Below, piece after piece: positions 19,819-27,787 of a DNA stretch of 64,000 bases (position 1 is its first letter; each line of letters begins with the position of its first letter). The notes under the pieces were generated by a model. That model made no database searches. It saw nothing but the letters and a program-made list of their open reading frames with translations, and was not told the DNA's origin. The stretch lies in assembly GCA_963758505.1 (NCBI GenBank), contig CAVWVJ010000003.1, positions 62,001-126,000 on the forward strand. The letters are read 5' to 3'. The stretch comes from Korobacter sp963758505. Its GTDB lineage: Bacteria > Acidobacteriota > Terriglobia > Terriglobales > Acidobacteriaceae. The translations under genes were made by a program, and so were the position numbers.

Positions 19819-21216
19819 ATGGCTAAAGTAACTACGCAGAACGAGACTGCGCGCCAGCGCGAGCTGGCGAGCTATTACATCCTCGACACTCCGCCGCAGC
19901 GCGCGCTGGACGACCTTGTCGCTCTGGCCGCCGAGGTTTGTGAAGTACCCATCGCGTTGGTCAGCCTGATCGACCAGGACCGCCAGTGGTTCAAGGCAAA
20001 GGTCGGCCTCGATGTCGCGCAAACTCCTCGCGACCAGGCGTTCTGCGCGCATGCCATCCTGCAGCCGAACGAGATGATGATTGTGCCCGACGCCGCCGCA
20101 GATGCGCGCTTCGCCGACAATCCCCTGGTTACAGGTGAACCGCATATCCGTTTCTACGCCGGAGCTCCGCTCGTCACCCCAAGCGGTCACGGGCTGGGAA
20201 CGCTCTGTGTCATCGACCGCCAGCCCCGGCGCCTGCGTCCCTCGCAGGAGCGCGCCTTGCGCACTCTCTCCGCGCAGGCGGTACAACTCCTCGAGTTACA
20301 CCGCGAACGCATCCGTGCGGAGCAGCAGAAGCGGTTTCTTCGTACCGTCACGGAAACTCTTACCGAAGGAGTCATCGTTCGTGACGGAAATCGCGCGCTT
20401 GTCTACCACAACACCATGGCCTCGGTGCTGCTTGGCGTTAAGCTCGAGGAATTGCTGGGGAAGACCTTCGCGATGTTGCAATTCAAACCAATTCATCCCA
20501 ACGGACGCCCGCTCGCTGCCGAAGAACTTCCGTCTTACCGGGCCCTGGCGACCGGCGAAATGCAACAGAATTTCGTCTTTGGAATCACTCGTCCCGACAA
20601 AACGCAGATCTGGCTCGAAGCCAATGCCAGTCTGTTGCAAGACGACGTCCATGGGGATTGCGCGGTCATCTCTTTCCGCGACATCACCGATCGCAAGAAC
20701 CTTGAGAGCACGTTGCAGAGTGAAGCCACGTCCGATCTTTTGACCGGACTGCTGAACCGTCGCGCCTTCATCGTCCAGATGGAACGTGCCATCGCCGCCG
20801 CCGCCCGTCACAGGCACCCCATGTGCCTGTGCATTGGCGATGTCGATCATTTCAAGAACATCAACGATACCTTCGGCCACGAAGCCGGGGACGCCGCTTT
20901 GCGCCACTTTGCCAAGGTGCTCCGTGCGACTCTCCGCCACGAAGATACCGCCGCCCGGCTCGGTGGGGATGAGTTCGGCGCTCTGTTTCCTTATGTCGGC
21001 GCCCCGCAGGCAGCCACCAGCCTGGACCGTCTGCGCCGGACCTTTGCCAACGGCCGCCTGCGCCTTGAAGGCGGCCGGGAAATTACTCTCAGTGGCAGCT
21101 TCGGTGTCACCGACTGGAAGGCCGGAATGACTGCCGAACAACTCCTCGCTGCCGCCGAGAAGATCCTTCACAGCGCCAAAGCCAAGGGAAGAAATTGCGT
21201 TGCTGTAAGTTCCTAA
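19819..21216 (+). CDS. GAF-PAS-GGDEF diguanylate cyclase
   Basis: This soluble 465-residue protein should make cyclic di-GMP. An N-terminal GAF domain (about 15-160: YYILDTPPQRALDDLVALA, LVSLIDQDRQWFKAKVGLD, CAHAIL) is followed by a PAS domain (about 170-290). The C-terminal GGDEF domain has an intact active site RLGGDEFGALFPY. An RxxD inhibitory site (RHED) lies exactly five residues before GGDEF, so product inhibition is expected. There is no membrane segment, so the signal is cytoplasmic. The gene stands alone between the pao operon and a convergent small gene. The HD-GYP enzyme at 34 kb could degrade its product. Confidence 0.92.
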   Translation: MAKVTTQNETARQRELASYYILDTPPQRALDDLVALAAEVCEVPIALVSLIDQDRQWFKAKVGLDVAQTPRDQAFCAHAILQPNEMMIVPDAAADARFADNPLVTGEPHIRFYAGAPLVTPSGHGLGTLCVIDRQPRRLRPSQERALRTLSAQAVQLLELHRERIRAEQQKRFLRTVTETLTEGVIVRDGNRALVYHNTMASVLLGVKLEELLGKTFAMLQFKPIHPNGRPLAAEELPSYRALATGEMQQNFVFGITRPDKTQIWLEANASLLQDDVHGDCAVISFRDITDRKNLESTLQSEATSDLLTGLLNRRAFIVQMERAIAAAARHRHPMCLCIGDVDHFKNINDTFGHEAGDAALRHFAKVLRATLRHEDTAARLGGDEFGALFPYVGAPQAATSLDRLRRTFANGRLRLEGGREITLSGSFGVTDWKAGMTAEQLLAAAEKILHSAKAKGRNCVAVSS

Positions 21217-21225
21217 AGAACGCGA

Positions 21226-21543
21226 CTACGGCAGGCAGTATTCGCCGACTTTGTCCGCGCTCTCCGTGTCCTCCGCAGTTCCCGGAAACAGGTCCACGTT
21301 CTGGCACTCATAGACACCGCGATTCTTAGGCAGTTTCACTAGCCAGTATTCGCCCGGCTTCGGCGCGGTGCATCCCGGAAAACCGTCGTTACAGTTCAGC
21401 TCGGCAAGTTTTTTCCCATCGTTGATAGTGACGACGATGACGCCATTGGTTTTTTCCGAGCCCTTGACGGTTACTTTTGTCTTCTCTTCGGCCAGCACGT
21501 GCATGGAGACAAACAAAATGAGACAGACGAGTAGCGTTTTCAT
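21226..21543 (-). CDS. Small secreted hypothetical protein
   Basis: I do not recognise a family. Starting at ATG 21543, eight bases after an AGGATG sequence, the 105-residue product has a textbook signal peptide (MKTLLVCLILFVSMHVLA-EE). The mature part is about 85 residues with five cysteines (LNCNDGFPGCTAPKPGEYWLV, YECQNV, EYCLP), which suggests a small disulfide-stabilised beta fold in the periplasm. The longer frame from 21597 would hide the signal peptide. It converges on the diguanylate cyclase gene and diverges from the phosphatase gene. Confidence 0.7.
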   Translation of the reverse strand: MKTLLVCLILFVSMHVLAEEKTKVTVKGSEKTNGVIVVTINDGKKLAELNCNDGFPGCTAPKPGEYWLVKLPKNRGVYECQNVDLFPGTAEDTESADKVGEYCLP

Positions 21544-21641
21544 GAGTGCATCCTGTCGCGAACAATTTTCGCTGCGCACCGGGCGCTCCGTTGCCACGGA
21601 CGCCGCTCACTAAATGATCCGACTCCGGATTCCCGGTGTCT

Positions 21642-21680
21642 GTGACGTACGTCGCACCTCTCTGCCCATACCTCTATAAT
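21642..21680 (+). promoter_or_regulatory. Candidate promoter with CRP-like site for the SpoIIE phosphatase
   Basis: TATAAT lies at 21675-21680 and no -35 hexamer is visible at the usual distance. Instead GTGAC-GTAC-GTCGC (21642-21655), one mismatch from the 5-4-5 palindrome seen elsewhere in the window, is centred about 27 bases before the -10 box. That places it near -40 relative to a start around 21687, where a CRP-type activator binds at class II promoters. The transcript leader would then be under ten bases. This is a reading of spacing only. Confidence 0.35.
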
Positions 21681-21694
21681 TGCTCTTCCAACTC

Positions 21695-22843
21695 ATGAGC
21701 ACCCCCGCACAACCTCCTTACCGGGAACGAAAAGAAAGTGCCGGATCGAAGCTCGATCGCTTTTGGCAGCGTGTGACCGAGGGCATGCAGCTCAACCAGC
21801 TCTGGGCGCAGTTCCGCTCGGATACGCGTGCCGGCTATCGTTTCTACTCGAGGGAGATCGACTCCACCCGCACCGCGGGCATGACTCGCGGGCGGCGCGT
21901 CCTCTACATCGCAGAGCAATTCTTTTGGACAGTCCTCGAAAAATTGACACCCGCCCGCCGCGTACTTCTTCTGCTGGCGCTCGTACTCCTCATCGTTGGC
22001 GACTTCAGTTGCCAGCCCAATAACCACACGAGGATTGACGTCAACACCCATTTCTACGGTGGCGTGCTGATGTTCGTCCTCTTAATGCTGGAGATTGGCG
22101 ACCGCGTCATCATGAAACGTGACCTCCAGATCGCCAAGGAGATCCAGCAATGGCTGCTGCCCTCCACGCCGCCAGCCGTGCCCGGATTGGAGATCGCTTT
22201 CATTACCCGGCCGGCCAACACGGTCGCCGGAGATTATTACGACGTCTTTCCTCGGACCGGCCCGCACGACACCTGGCTCCTCGCGGTTGCCGATGTTGCC
22301 GGCAAGAGCATGCCTGCCGCGCTTCTGATGGCAAGCTTCCAGGCAAGCCTCAAGACGCTTTCCACCACGAACGTCACTCTTACCGAGCTCGCGACCGGCA
22401 TGAACCGCTATGCCTGCACCAACAGCCAGCAAGGCCGCCGCTTCACGACGGCGTTCCTCGGCGAGTACGAGCCCGCGACCCGTACCTTGACCTATATCAA
22501 CGCGGGACACAACAATCCCATGTTGCGCCGCGCCGGCGGCCAGTTCGAACGTCTCTCTGTAGGCGGGATACCGCTGGGGATTCTCGACGGAGTCGCGTAC
22601 GAGTCCGCCAGTGTCAGCCTTAATCCGGGAGACTGGCTCGTCATCTTTACCGATGGGGTGATCGAAGCGGAAAACGAGCGCGCCGAAGAGTACGGCGAAG
22701 ACCGTCTTATCCTGCAGATCAACGCAAATCTCGCCCTCAACCCTGCTCAGATGCTCGCCCAGATCATGGCCGACTTAGACCGCTTCGTCGCGACAACGCC
22801 ACAGCACGACGACATCACCTGCCTGCTGATCAAAGCGGTGTAG
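21695..22843 (+). CDS. Membrane-anchored SpoIIE/RsbU-type PP2C serine phosphatase
   Basis: The N-terminal 85 residues are polar. Two hydrophobic helices follow (VLLLLALVLLIVGDF and GVLMFVLLMLEI), and then a linker helix leads into a PPM/SpoIIE phosphatase domain. The domain begins IAKEIQQWLLPSTPP and contains the metal-binding motifs TVAGDYYDVF, VADVAGKSMPAALLM, YINAGHNNPML, VIFTDGVIEAEN and QHDDITCLLI. Enzymes of this family dephosphorylate anti-sigma antagonist proteins in partner-switching pathways. I start at ATG 21695; the longer TTG start overlaps the probable -10 box. No anti-sigma factor gene is adjacent. The stand-alone RsbRD_N protein at 27.3 kb belongs to the same kind of pathway, but no link is shown. 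Confidence 0.9.
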   Translation: MSTPAQPPYRERKESAGSKLDRFWQRVTEGMQLNQLWAQFRSDTRAGYRFYSREIDSTRTAGMTRGRRVLYIAEQFFWTVLEKLTPARRVLLLLALVLLIVGDFSCQPNNHTRIDVNTHFYGGVLMFVLLMLEIGDRVIMKRDLQIAKEIQQWLLPSTPPAVPGLEIAFITRPANTVAGDYYDVFPRTGPHDTWLLAVADVAGKSMPAALLMASFQASLKTLSTTNVTLTELATGMNRYACTNSQQGRRFTTAFLGEYEPATRTLTYINAGHNNPMLRRAGGQFERLSVGGIPLGILDGVAYESASVSLNPGDWLVIFTDGVIEAENERAEEYGEDRLILQINANLALNPAQMLAQIMADLDRFVATTPQHDDITCLLIKAV

Positions 22844-22854
22844 CCGCCCTCGCC

Positions 22855-23022
22855 TTACTCTTCCTCGAGCATCTTCCCCAACGTAGGCTTATGCTTCGTG
22901 GTCTTCTCTTTCTTCTTCACCGGACCGGTACGCGTAGGCGGCGTTGTTCCCAATACTTTGCGCGAGAGCGCCTTTACCGCCGTCACGGCACGAAACTTCT
23001 TTTTCGATTTCTTAACCGGCAT
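22855..23022 (-). CDS. Short lysine-rich basic protein
   Basis: This 55-residue frame starts at ATG 23022 and ends TAA at 22855. It is strongly basic at the start (MPVKKSKKKFRAVTAVKAL), has a Pro/Thr middle (GTTPPTRTGP), a second lysine cluster (KKKEKTTKHK) and an acidic end (MLEEE). It fills the space between the phosphatase and the oxidoreductase operon, in line with the latter, and its low-complexity composition suggests nucleic-acid binding. There is no clear Shine-Dalgarno. I support it by composition and position only. Confidence 0.5.
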   Translation of the reverse strand: MPVKKSKKKFRAVTAVKALSRKVLGTTPPTRTGPVKKKEKTTKHKPTLGKMLEEE

Positions 23023-23184
23023 AACCCAACAGGATGGCAGATAGACAAGAAAATCCCAAATTGTTTTCCGATGTCTTCTTGTCTAGATTGAGCCCGCTCT
23101 GTACCTGGCGTCCTCTTTGGGGATACTACGGCCTACGGGCCGCTGAGGAGGGGCTTTCATGTGAACCGCTGTTTCAGTTGCGCC

Positions 23185-24639
23185 TCAATACGTATACCCG
23201 TCCGGTCCCGGCACCGCCCCGACCCGCACCTGGTGATCGACGAAGTCTCGTCCGGCAGCCAACGCCTGTTTGTCGAGCTCCAGGACCTTCGGGTTTTTCA
23301 CGGTCGCTTCGAGCACGCTCATCGCAACCTCCGACGGCAGGCATTCGGTTTCTTCCAGCATTGCGCCAAGCATCACTACGTTGGCCACCTTGGCCGAACC
23401 GAGGGTATCGGCGATCTCCGAGGCCGGTACGCATAGCACCCGGGCATGGCTGCAACTGAAGTCTTCCGGCATCCGGTCGCGGTTGTACAGGATCAAGCCA
23501 CCGGCCGCCACCTGTTCCGCGAACTTGCGCAGCGAAGGCTCATTCATCGCGATCAACACTTCCGGCCGCGTGATAACGGGGGAACCAATGCGTTCGTGAG
23601 CCAGAGTTACATGGCAATGCGCGCTGCCGCTGCGCATTTCGGGCCCATACGATGGCAGCCAGCTTACTTCCATGCTCTCGCGCATCCCCATCTCGGCGAT
23701 CAGCTGTCCCAACAGCAGCACGCCTTGCCCGCCAAACCCCGCCACCTTGATGGTTGTCTCTCGCGTGTGATGCCGCCGGCCGGCGTTTGTCTGTGCCACG
23801 CCTTCCGTCGCGCCGATCGCCTCCGCCACGCTCTTGTGTGGGGCGTGCTTGCATTCCGGCATCTCCAGCTTCTTATCCCGGAAGACTCCCACCGGATACG
23901 CCTTCATCAGCACTTCGCTTACCCACCTGCGCGCCTCGACCGGATCCTTTTTCCAGATCGTTGGGCAAGGCGACAGGATCTCGACGAACGTGAACCCCGC
24001 GTGTTGGCTCTGCAGGGTCAGTGCTTTCTTGACTGCGCGCTGCGCCTTCATGATGTTTTTCGAGTCCGCCAGTGCTACGCGCTCGATGTACACCGGCGCT
24101 TCGAGGCTCGCCAGCAGTTCGCACACGTGCAGAGGAAACCCTTCATTCTGCGGATTGCGCCCGTAGGGAGAAGTCGTGCTCGTCTGGTTGACCAGGGTTG
24201 TGGGCGCCATCTGGCCGCCGGTCATCCCGTAGATCGCGTTATTCATGAAGATCACGGTGATGTTTTCTCCACGATTCGCCGCGTGAATGATCTCCGCTGT
24301 CCCGATTGCGGCGAGGTCGCCGTCGCCCTGGTAGCTGATGACGATGCTCTCCGGGTTCGACCGGCGAAGCGCCGTCGCTGCCGCCGGGGCCCGTCCGTGC
24401 GCTACCTGCACGTTGCCCACGTCGAAGTAGTAGTACGCGAAGACCGAACAGCCCACCGGGCTCACCAGCACGGTGCGGTCCTGCAGCCCGAGGTCCGTCA
24501 GCGCCTCCGCGATCAGCTTGTGCGCGATGCCATGGCCGCATCCTGGACAGTAGTGCGTCTGGTTCTGCAGCTCGTCCTTGCGTTCGAACCGGTCGTAGAA
24601 GGCCGGAGATTTTTCTTTTACAACTTCATAACCTTCCAC
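23185..24639 (-). CDS. 2-oxoacid:ferredoxin oxidoreductase, fused beta and gamma subunits
   Basis: Residues 1 to about 285 form the thiamine-diphosphate-binding beta subunit: THYCPGCGHGIAHKL, SPVGCSVFAYYYF, and the ThDP motif YQGDGDLAAIGTAE...NNAIYGMTGGQ. After a linker of about 30 residues, the region from about 300 to 484 is a gamma subunit (IKVAGFGGQGVLLLGQLIAEMG, SWLPSYGPEMRSG). The two are usually separate polypeptides. I start at GTG 24639, five bases after GGGGGAGG; the longer frame runs back into the alpha gene. The complex oxidatively decarboxylates a 2-oxoacid to its acyl-CoA and reduces ferredoxin. Branched-chain 2-oxoacids (Vor type) or 2-oxoglutarate are the likely substrates. 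Confidence 0.9.
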   Translation of the reverse strand: MEGYEVVKEKSPAFYDRFERKDELQNQTHYCPGCGHGIAHKLIAEALTDLGLQDRTVLVSPVGCSVFAYYYFDVGNVQVAHGRAPAAATALRRSNPESIVISYQGDGDLAAIGTAEIIHAANRGENITVIFMNNAIYGMTGGQMAPTTLVNQTSTTSPYGRNPQNEGFPLHVCELLASLEAPVYIERVALADSKNIMKAQRAVKKALTLQSQHAGFTFVEILSPCPTIWKKDPVEARRWVSEVLMKAYPVGVFRDKKLEMPECKHAPHKSVAEAIGATEGVAQTNAGRRHHTRETTIKVAGFGGQGVLLLGQLIAEMGMRESMEVSWLPSYGPEMRSGSAHCHVTLAHERIGSPVITRPEVLIAMNEPSLRKFAEQVAAGGLILYNRDRMPEDFSCSHARVLCVPASEIADTLGSAKVANVVMLGAMLEETECLPSEVAMSVLEATVKNPKVLELDKQALAAGRDFVDHQVRVGAVPGPDGYTY

Positions 24640-24655
24640 AAAAGCCTCCCCCGCG

Positions 24656-25708
24656 TTACACAAGGCTCGCCACCCGTGAGAACAGCTCCGCATTGATCTC
24701 TTCCGCCGAGGGCACATTGCCGCCCACGCGCCCGTAAAACTCGACCGGAACATTTCCATCGAGCGCGAGCTTCACGTCTTCCACCATCTGCCCCGTGCTC
24801 AATTCCACCACCATCACGCAGGCGGCGCGGTCGGCTGCCCGTGCCAGTTCCTTCGACGGGAACGGCCACAGCGTGATCGGCCGGAACAATCCGACCTTCA
24901 TTCCCTGCGCCCGTGCCAGATCCACCGTCGAGCGCAGCACACGGGAAACAATCCCATGTCCTACCACCAGCACCTCGGCATCTTCGGCCCTATAGGTTTC
25001 GTACATCGTGTCGTTTTCCTGGATCTGCTTGTACTTCGCTTCCAGGTGCCGCACATGCTGCTCGAGCAGGTCTGGGGTGAGGTAAATCGAACTGATGAAG
25101 TTCTGCCTCGACTCACGCGTTCCCTTCACAGCCCATGGTTTCGGAGGTGCTTCAATTTCGCGATACTGAATATCCAGCGGCTCCATCATCTGGCCGACAT
25201 ACCCATCGGTCATGATGACTGCCGGATTGCGATACTTATCCGAGAGCTCGAACGCCTTGATCGTGTAGTCGAACATCTCCTGCACCGACGCCGGCGCCAG
25301 AACGATGTTGCGATAGCATCCATGGCCACCGCCCTTCACCACGGCAAAGTAATCGCTCTGCTCCGGGGCGATATTTCCCAGCCCCGGGCCGCCGCGCACG
25401 ATATCGACAATCACGCAAGGCAGTTCCGATCCGGCCAGGTAGCTGATCCCTTCCTGCATCAGGCTCATCCCCGGACCCGAGGAAGCGGACATTACCCGCA
25501 CCCCTGCCGAGGCCGCACCATAAACCATGTTGATCGCAGAAACTTCACTCTCCGCCTGCAGGAACGTGCCGCCGACCTGGGGAAACAGCAACGCCGCGTA
25601 TTCCGCGATCTCGCTCGCCGGCGTAATCGGATACCCGTAATAGCCGCGGCATCCCGCCATGATCGCGCCTTTCACGATCGCAACATTTCCCTTACACAGT
25701 TGCCGCAT
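24656..25708 (-). CDS. vorB: 2-oxoacid:ferredoxin oxidoreductase, alpha subunit
   Basis: The 350-residue protein carries the pyrimidine-binding half of the ThDP active site (GCRGYYGYPITPASEIAEY, FLQAESEVSAINMVYGAASAG, SASSGPGMSLMQEGISYLAGSELPCVIV). It then has the transketolase C-terminal-like domain (VVGHGIVSRVLRSTVDLARAQG, GLFRPITLWPFP). Among the families the length and the ELPCVIVDIVRGGPGLGN segment fit the VorB/KorA class, which has no fused gamma domain on alpha. The gene overlaps the ferredoxin gene by 17 bases and is 16 bases from the beta-gamma gene. The symbol names the family; the substrate is not proven. Confidence 0.9.
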   Translation of the reverse strand: MRQLCKGNVAIVKGAIMAGCRGYYGYPITPASEIAEYAALLFPQVGGTFLQAESEVSAINMVYGAASAGVRVMSASSGPGMSLMQEGISYLAGSELPCVIVDIVRGGPGLGNIAPEQSDYFAVVKGGGHGCYRNIVLAPASVQEMFDYTIKAFELSDKYRNPAVIMTDGYVGQMMEPLDIQYREIEAPPKPWAVKGTRESRQNFISSIYLTPDLLEQHVRHLEAKYKQIQENDTMYETYRAEDAEVLVVGHGIVSRVLRSTVDLARAQGMKVGLFRPITLWPFPSKELARAADRAACVMVVELSTGQMVEDVKLALDGNVPVEFYGRVGGNVPSAEEINAELFSRVASLV

Positions 25709-25973
25709 GCGCCGCCTCCTGTGCCGATGAAATAGCCGGCTCTTTGGCCGGCTGAGGTTTTTTGTAGACGGTGATCGCTCCCGGTTCCGGGCAGCAGTAG
25801 TAACAAATGCCGCAGCCGGTGCATCGCTCGCCGACGTACTGGGCAGGATGCACGCCCTGGTGACTCAGCTCGGGTGCCAGTTCCAGGCACTTCGGAGGGC
25901 ACGCCTCCACGCACAATCCACAGCCCTTGCACTCTTCCGCATCCACCGTTACATAACCGCGTGCTTCCGCCAT
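25692..25973 (-). CDS. vorD: Two-cluster ferredoxin (delta) subunit
   Basis: The 93-residue protein contains two 4Fe-4S binding motifs, CKGCGLCVEACPPKC and CTGCGICYYCCPEPGA, and belongs to the delta subunits of 2-oxoacid oxidoreductases. It passes electrons from the ThDP/4Fe-4S core to soluble ferredoxin. The tail (about 25 residues, Ala/Gln/Glu-rich) overlaps the alpha coding start, so the two genes are coupled. The second motif has an extra Cys (YYCCPEP). It follows the CoA-transferase gene by 21 bases. Confidence 0.92.
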   Translation of the reverse strand: MAEARGYVTVDAEECKGCGLCVEACPPKCLELAPELSHQGVHPAQYVGERCTGCGICYYCCPEPGAITVYKKPQPAKEPAISSAQEAAHAATV

Positions 25974-25994
25974 GATTGCCTCGAATGATTTCGC

Positions 25995-27317
25995 TTACAA
26001 CGCCGCCACCAGTTCCCCGGCGCGGGTCCATTTCATCTTTTCGCAGTGCTCTTGCAGCTCTTTCCGGAATTTCGGGTGCGCAATGCTGATCAGCAACTCC
26101 GCCCTTTGCCGCACGCTTTTGCCATGCAGGTTCACAATTCCGAATTCCGTTGCTACGTAACGCACATCCGCGCGTGTCGTCACCACGCCCGCTCCGGCTT
26201 TGAGCATCGGCACAATCTTCGATAACGTTCCGTTTTTCGCCGTCGAAGGCAATGCGATGATCGGTTTCCCATTCTTCGAACGTCCCGCACCGCGAATGAA
26301 ATCCAATTGTCCGCCGAAGCCGCTGTAGAAATACTGTCCCACCGAGTCCGAACAAACCTGCCCCGTGAGATCAACCTCCAGCGCCGAATTGATCGCGATC
26401 ATGTTGTCGTGACGCGCCACCACGTACGGATCGTTGGTGTAACTGTTCGGCCGGAAGTCGAACATCGAGTTCCGCTCCACGTAGTCGTACATTCGTCTGC
26501 TGCCCAGGACGAAACCCACTGTGACTTTGTTCGGGTTCAGCGTCTTCAGCCGCCCGTTGATCACGCCTGACTCGATCAGCGGAATTGCTCCCTCACTGAT
26601 CGTCTCGGTGTGAACACCGAGGTTTTTGCGGTCCGTCAAATGAGGCAGGATCGCATCCGGAATACCGCCGATGCCCGTCTGCAACGTGCATCCGTCTTCA
26701 ATCAGCGGTGCAATATGTGTGGCAATCGCCTTCTGTTCGTCGTTGACTTCGTGCGTCGGTATCTCTACCAGCGGCTCCGATACTTCTACGAAGGCATCAA
26801 TCTCGCTCACATGCAGATAAGTGTTGCCGCACGTCCGCGGCATCCGGTCGTTCGTCTGCGCGATCACATACCGCGCCGCGCGTGCCGCCGAGAGCGTGGT
26901 CTCAATCGACGTTCCCAGGCTCACAAACCCATGCTCGTCCGGGCGCGACACATGGATCAGCGCCACATCAATCGGCATCTCGCCGCTCGTGAACAACGCT
27001 TCGATCTCGCTCAGGTGGATCGGCGTGTAGTCCGCGCGCCCATCGTTGATCGCTGCCCGCACATTCGCGCCGATAAACAGCGCATTCGGCCGGAACGACG
27101 CCGCAAACTGCGGATCTGCATATTTCGCATAGCCCAGGCCCAGCAGGTGCGCTACCTCTACATTGCGGACGTCCGGCGCGCGGTCCGCCAGCGCATTCGC
27201 CAGCACCTGCGGAAACCCGCTGTTGGCATGCACCCAGACCCGCATCCCCGACTCAACTACCCGCAGCGCCTCCCGCGCCGTCTTTTTCTTGCTCTCGTAT
27301 TCCGCAACCCACGACAT
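25995..27317 (-). CDS. Acetyl-CoA hydrolase/CoA-transferase family protein
   Basis: The 440-residue enzyme belongs to the class I acyl-CoA:carboxylate CoA-transferases of the Cat1/4-hydroxybutyrate CoA-transferase branch. The catalytic glutamate lies in GVHTETISEGAIPL. Other family blocks are LQTGIGGIPDAILPHL, GGQLDFIRGAGRSKNGKPIIALPST and YVATEFGIVNLHGKS. It moves CoA between acyl groups and acids such as acetate. Being co-transcribed with the oxidoreductase, it could release the acid from the acyl-CoA made there, or activate it for the reverse reaction. The exact acyl group is not evident. Confidence 0.9.
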   Translation of the reverse strand: MSWVAEYESKKKTAREALRVVESGMRVWVHANSGFPQVLANALADRAPDVRNVEVAHLLGLGYAKYADPQFAASFRPNALFIGANVRAAINDGRADYTPIHLSEIEALFTSGEMPIDVALIHVSRPDEHGFVSLGTSIETTLSAARAARYVIAQTNDRMPRTCGNTYLHVSEIDAFVEVSEPLVEIPTHEVNDEQKAIATHIAPLIEDGCTLQTGIGGIPDAILPHLTDRKNLGVHTETISEGAIPLIESGVINGRLKTLNPNKVTVGFVLGSRRMYDYVERNSMFDFRPNSYTNDPYVVARHDNMIAINSALEVDLTGQVCSDSVGQYFYSGFGGQLDFIRGAGRSKNGKPIIALPSTAKNGTLSKIVPMLKAGAGVVTTRADVRYVATEFGIVNLHGKSVRQRAELLISIAHPKFRKELQEHCEKMKWTRAGELVAAL

Positions 27318-27328
27318 GTGTTGGTCTC

Positions 27329-27787
27329 CTAGCGAAGGGCTTCCTGCGCCATCGCGTCCCGTGCCCGCTCATGCCCTACCGCGGCATAGAAAATTGCACG
27401 GTCAAAAAACTGGTCCAGCATCTCCAACATCTCTAACTCGCCAAATATCTCGGCAGGACGCTCGATCACCGACTCCTGTTTCAGGTAGTCCCACAAGTTT
27501 TCTTTCACCAGGCATATCGTCCAAGTCACCTGGCTCGCGGGAACGCCCTGCAAAGCCCGTTTCTTCCCGATTTCCACATACCGGCTCTCGATGTCGGATT
27601 CCGTCTTCCCGATCAGCCATTCGCCGAGATGCCGGTAGACCTCGTACACCCGTTGCGTGAGCTCCTCGGGCGGCACGTTGTGGTAATCGGCTAACTTCGG
27701 ACAGTTCTCGATCTTCTTCCGCAGTGTCTTTGCCAGGCCCTCCGAATGGGTCTCGATCAGACGTACAAACCGGTACGCCAACATCAT
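27329..27787 (-). CDS. RsbRD_N-domain protein (stressosome-type sensor fold)
   Basis: The 152-residue protein is all helical and resembles the RsbT co-antagonist N-terminal domain (RsbRD_N). Signs are the pattern VYRHLGEWLIGKTESDIESRYVEIGKKRALQGVPASQVTWTI, which gives the family-typical R-Y-LG-R...G-P spacing, and the C-terminal helix LEMLDQFFDRAIFYAAVGHERA. It lacks the STAS domain that would carry the phosphorylated Ser/Thr, so it is a sensor fold alone. It is the first gene of the operon with the CoA-transferase and the oxidoreductase, 11 bases upstream of the former. A role in sensing redox or metabolite state for the complex is speculation. Confidence 0.7.
   Translation of the reverse strand: MMLAYRFVRLIETHSEGLAKTLRKKIENCPKLADYHNVPPEELTQRVYEVYRHLGEWLIGKTESDIESRYVEIGKKRALQGVPASQVTWTICLVKENLWDYLKQESVIERPAEIFGELEMLEMLDQFFDRAIFYAAVGHERARDAMAQEALR

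Noticed and set aside
23446..24696. 416-codon plus-strand frame opposite the fused oxidoreductase gene
   Set aside because: Arg/His-rich shadow; the minus strand shows ThDP and gamma-domain motifs.
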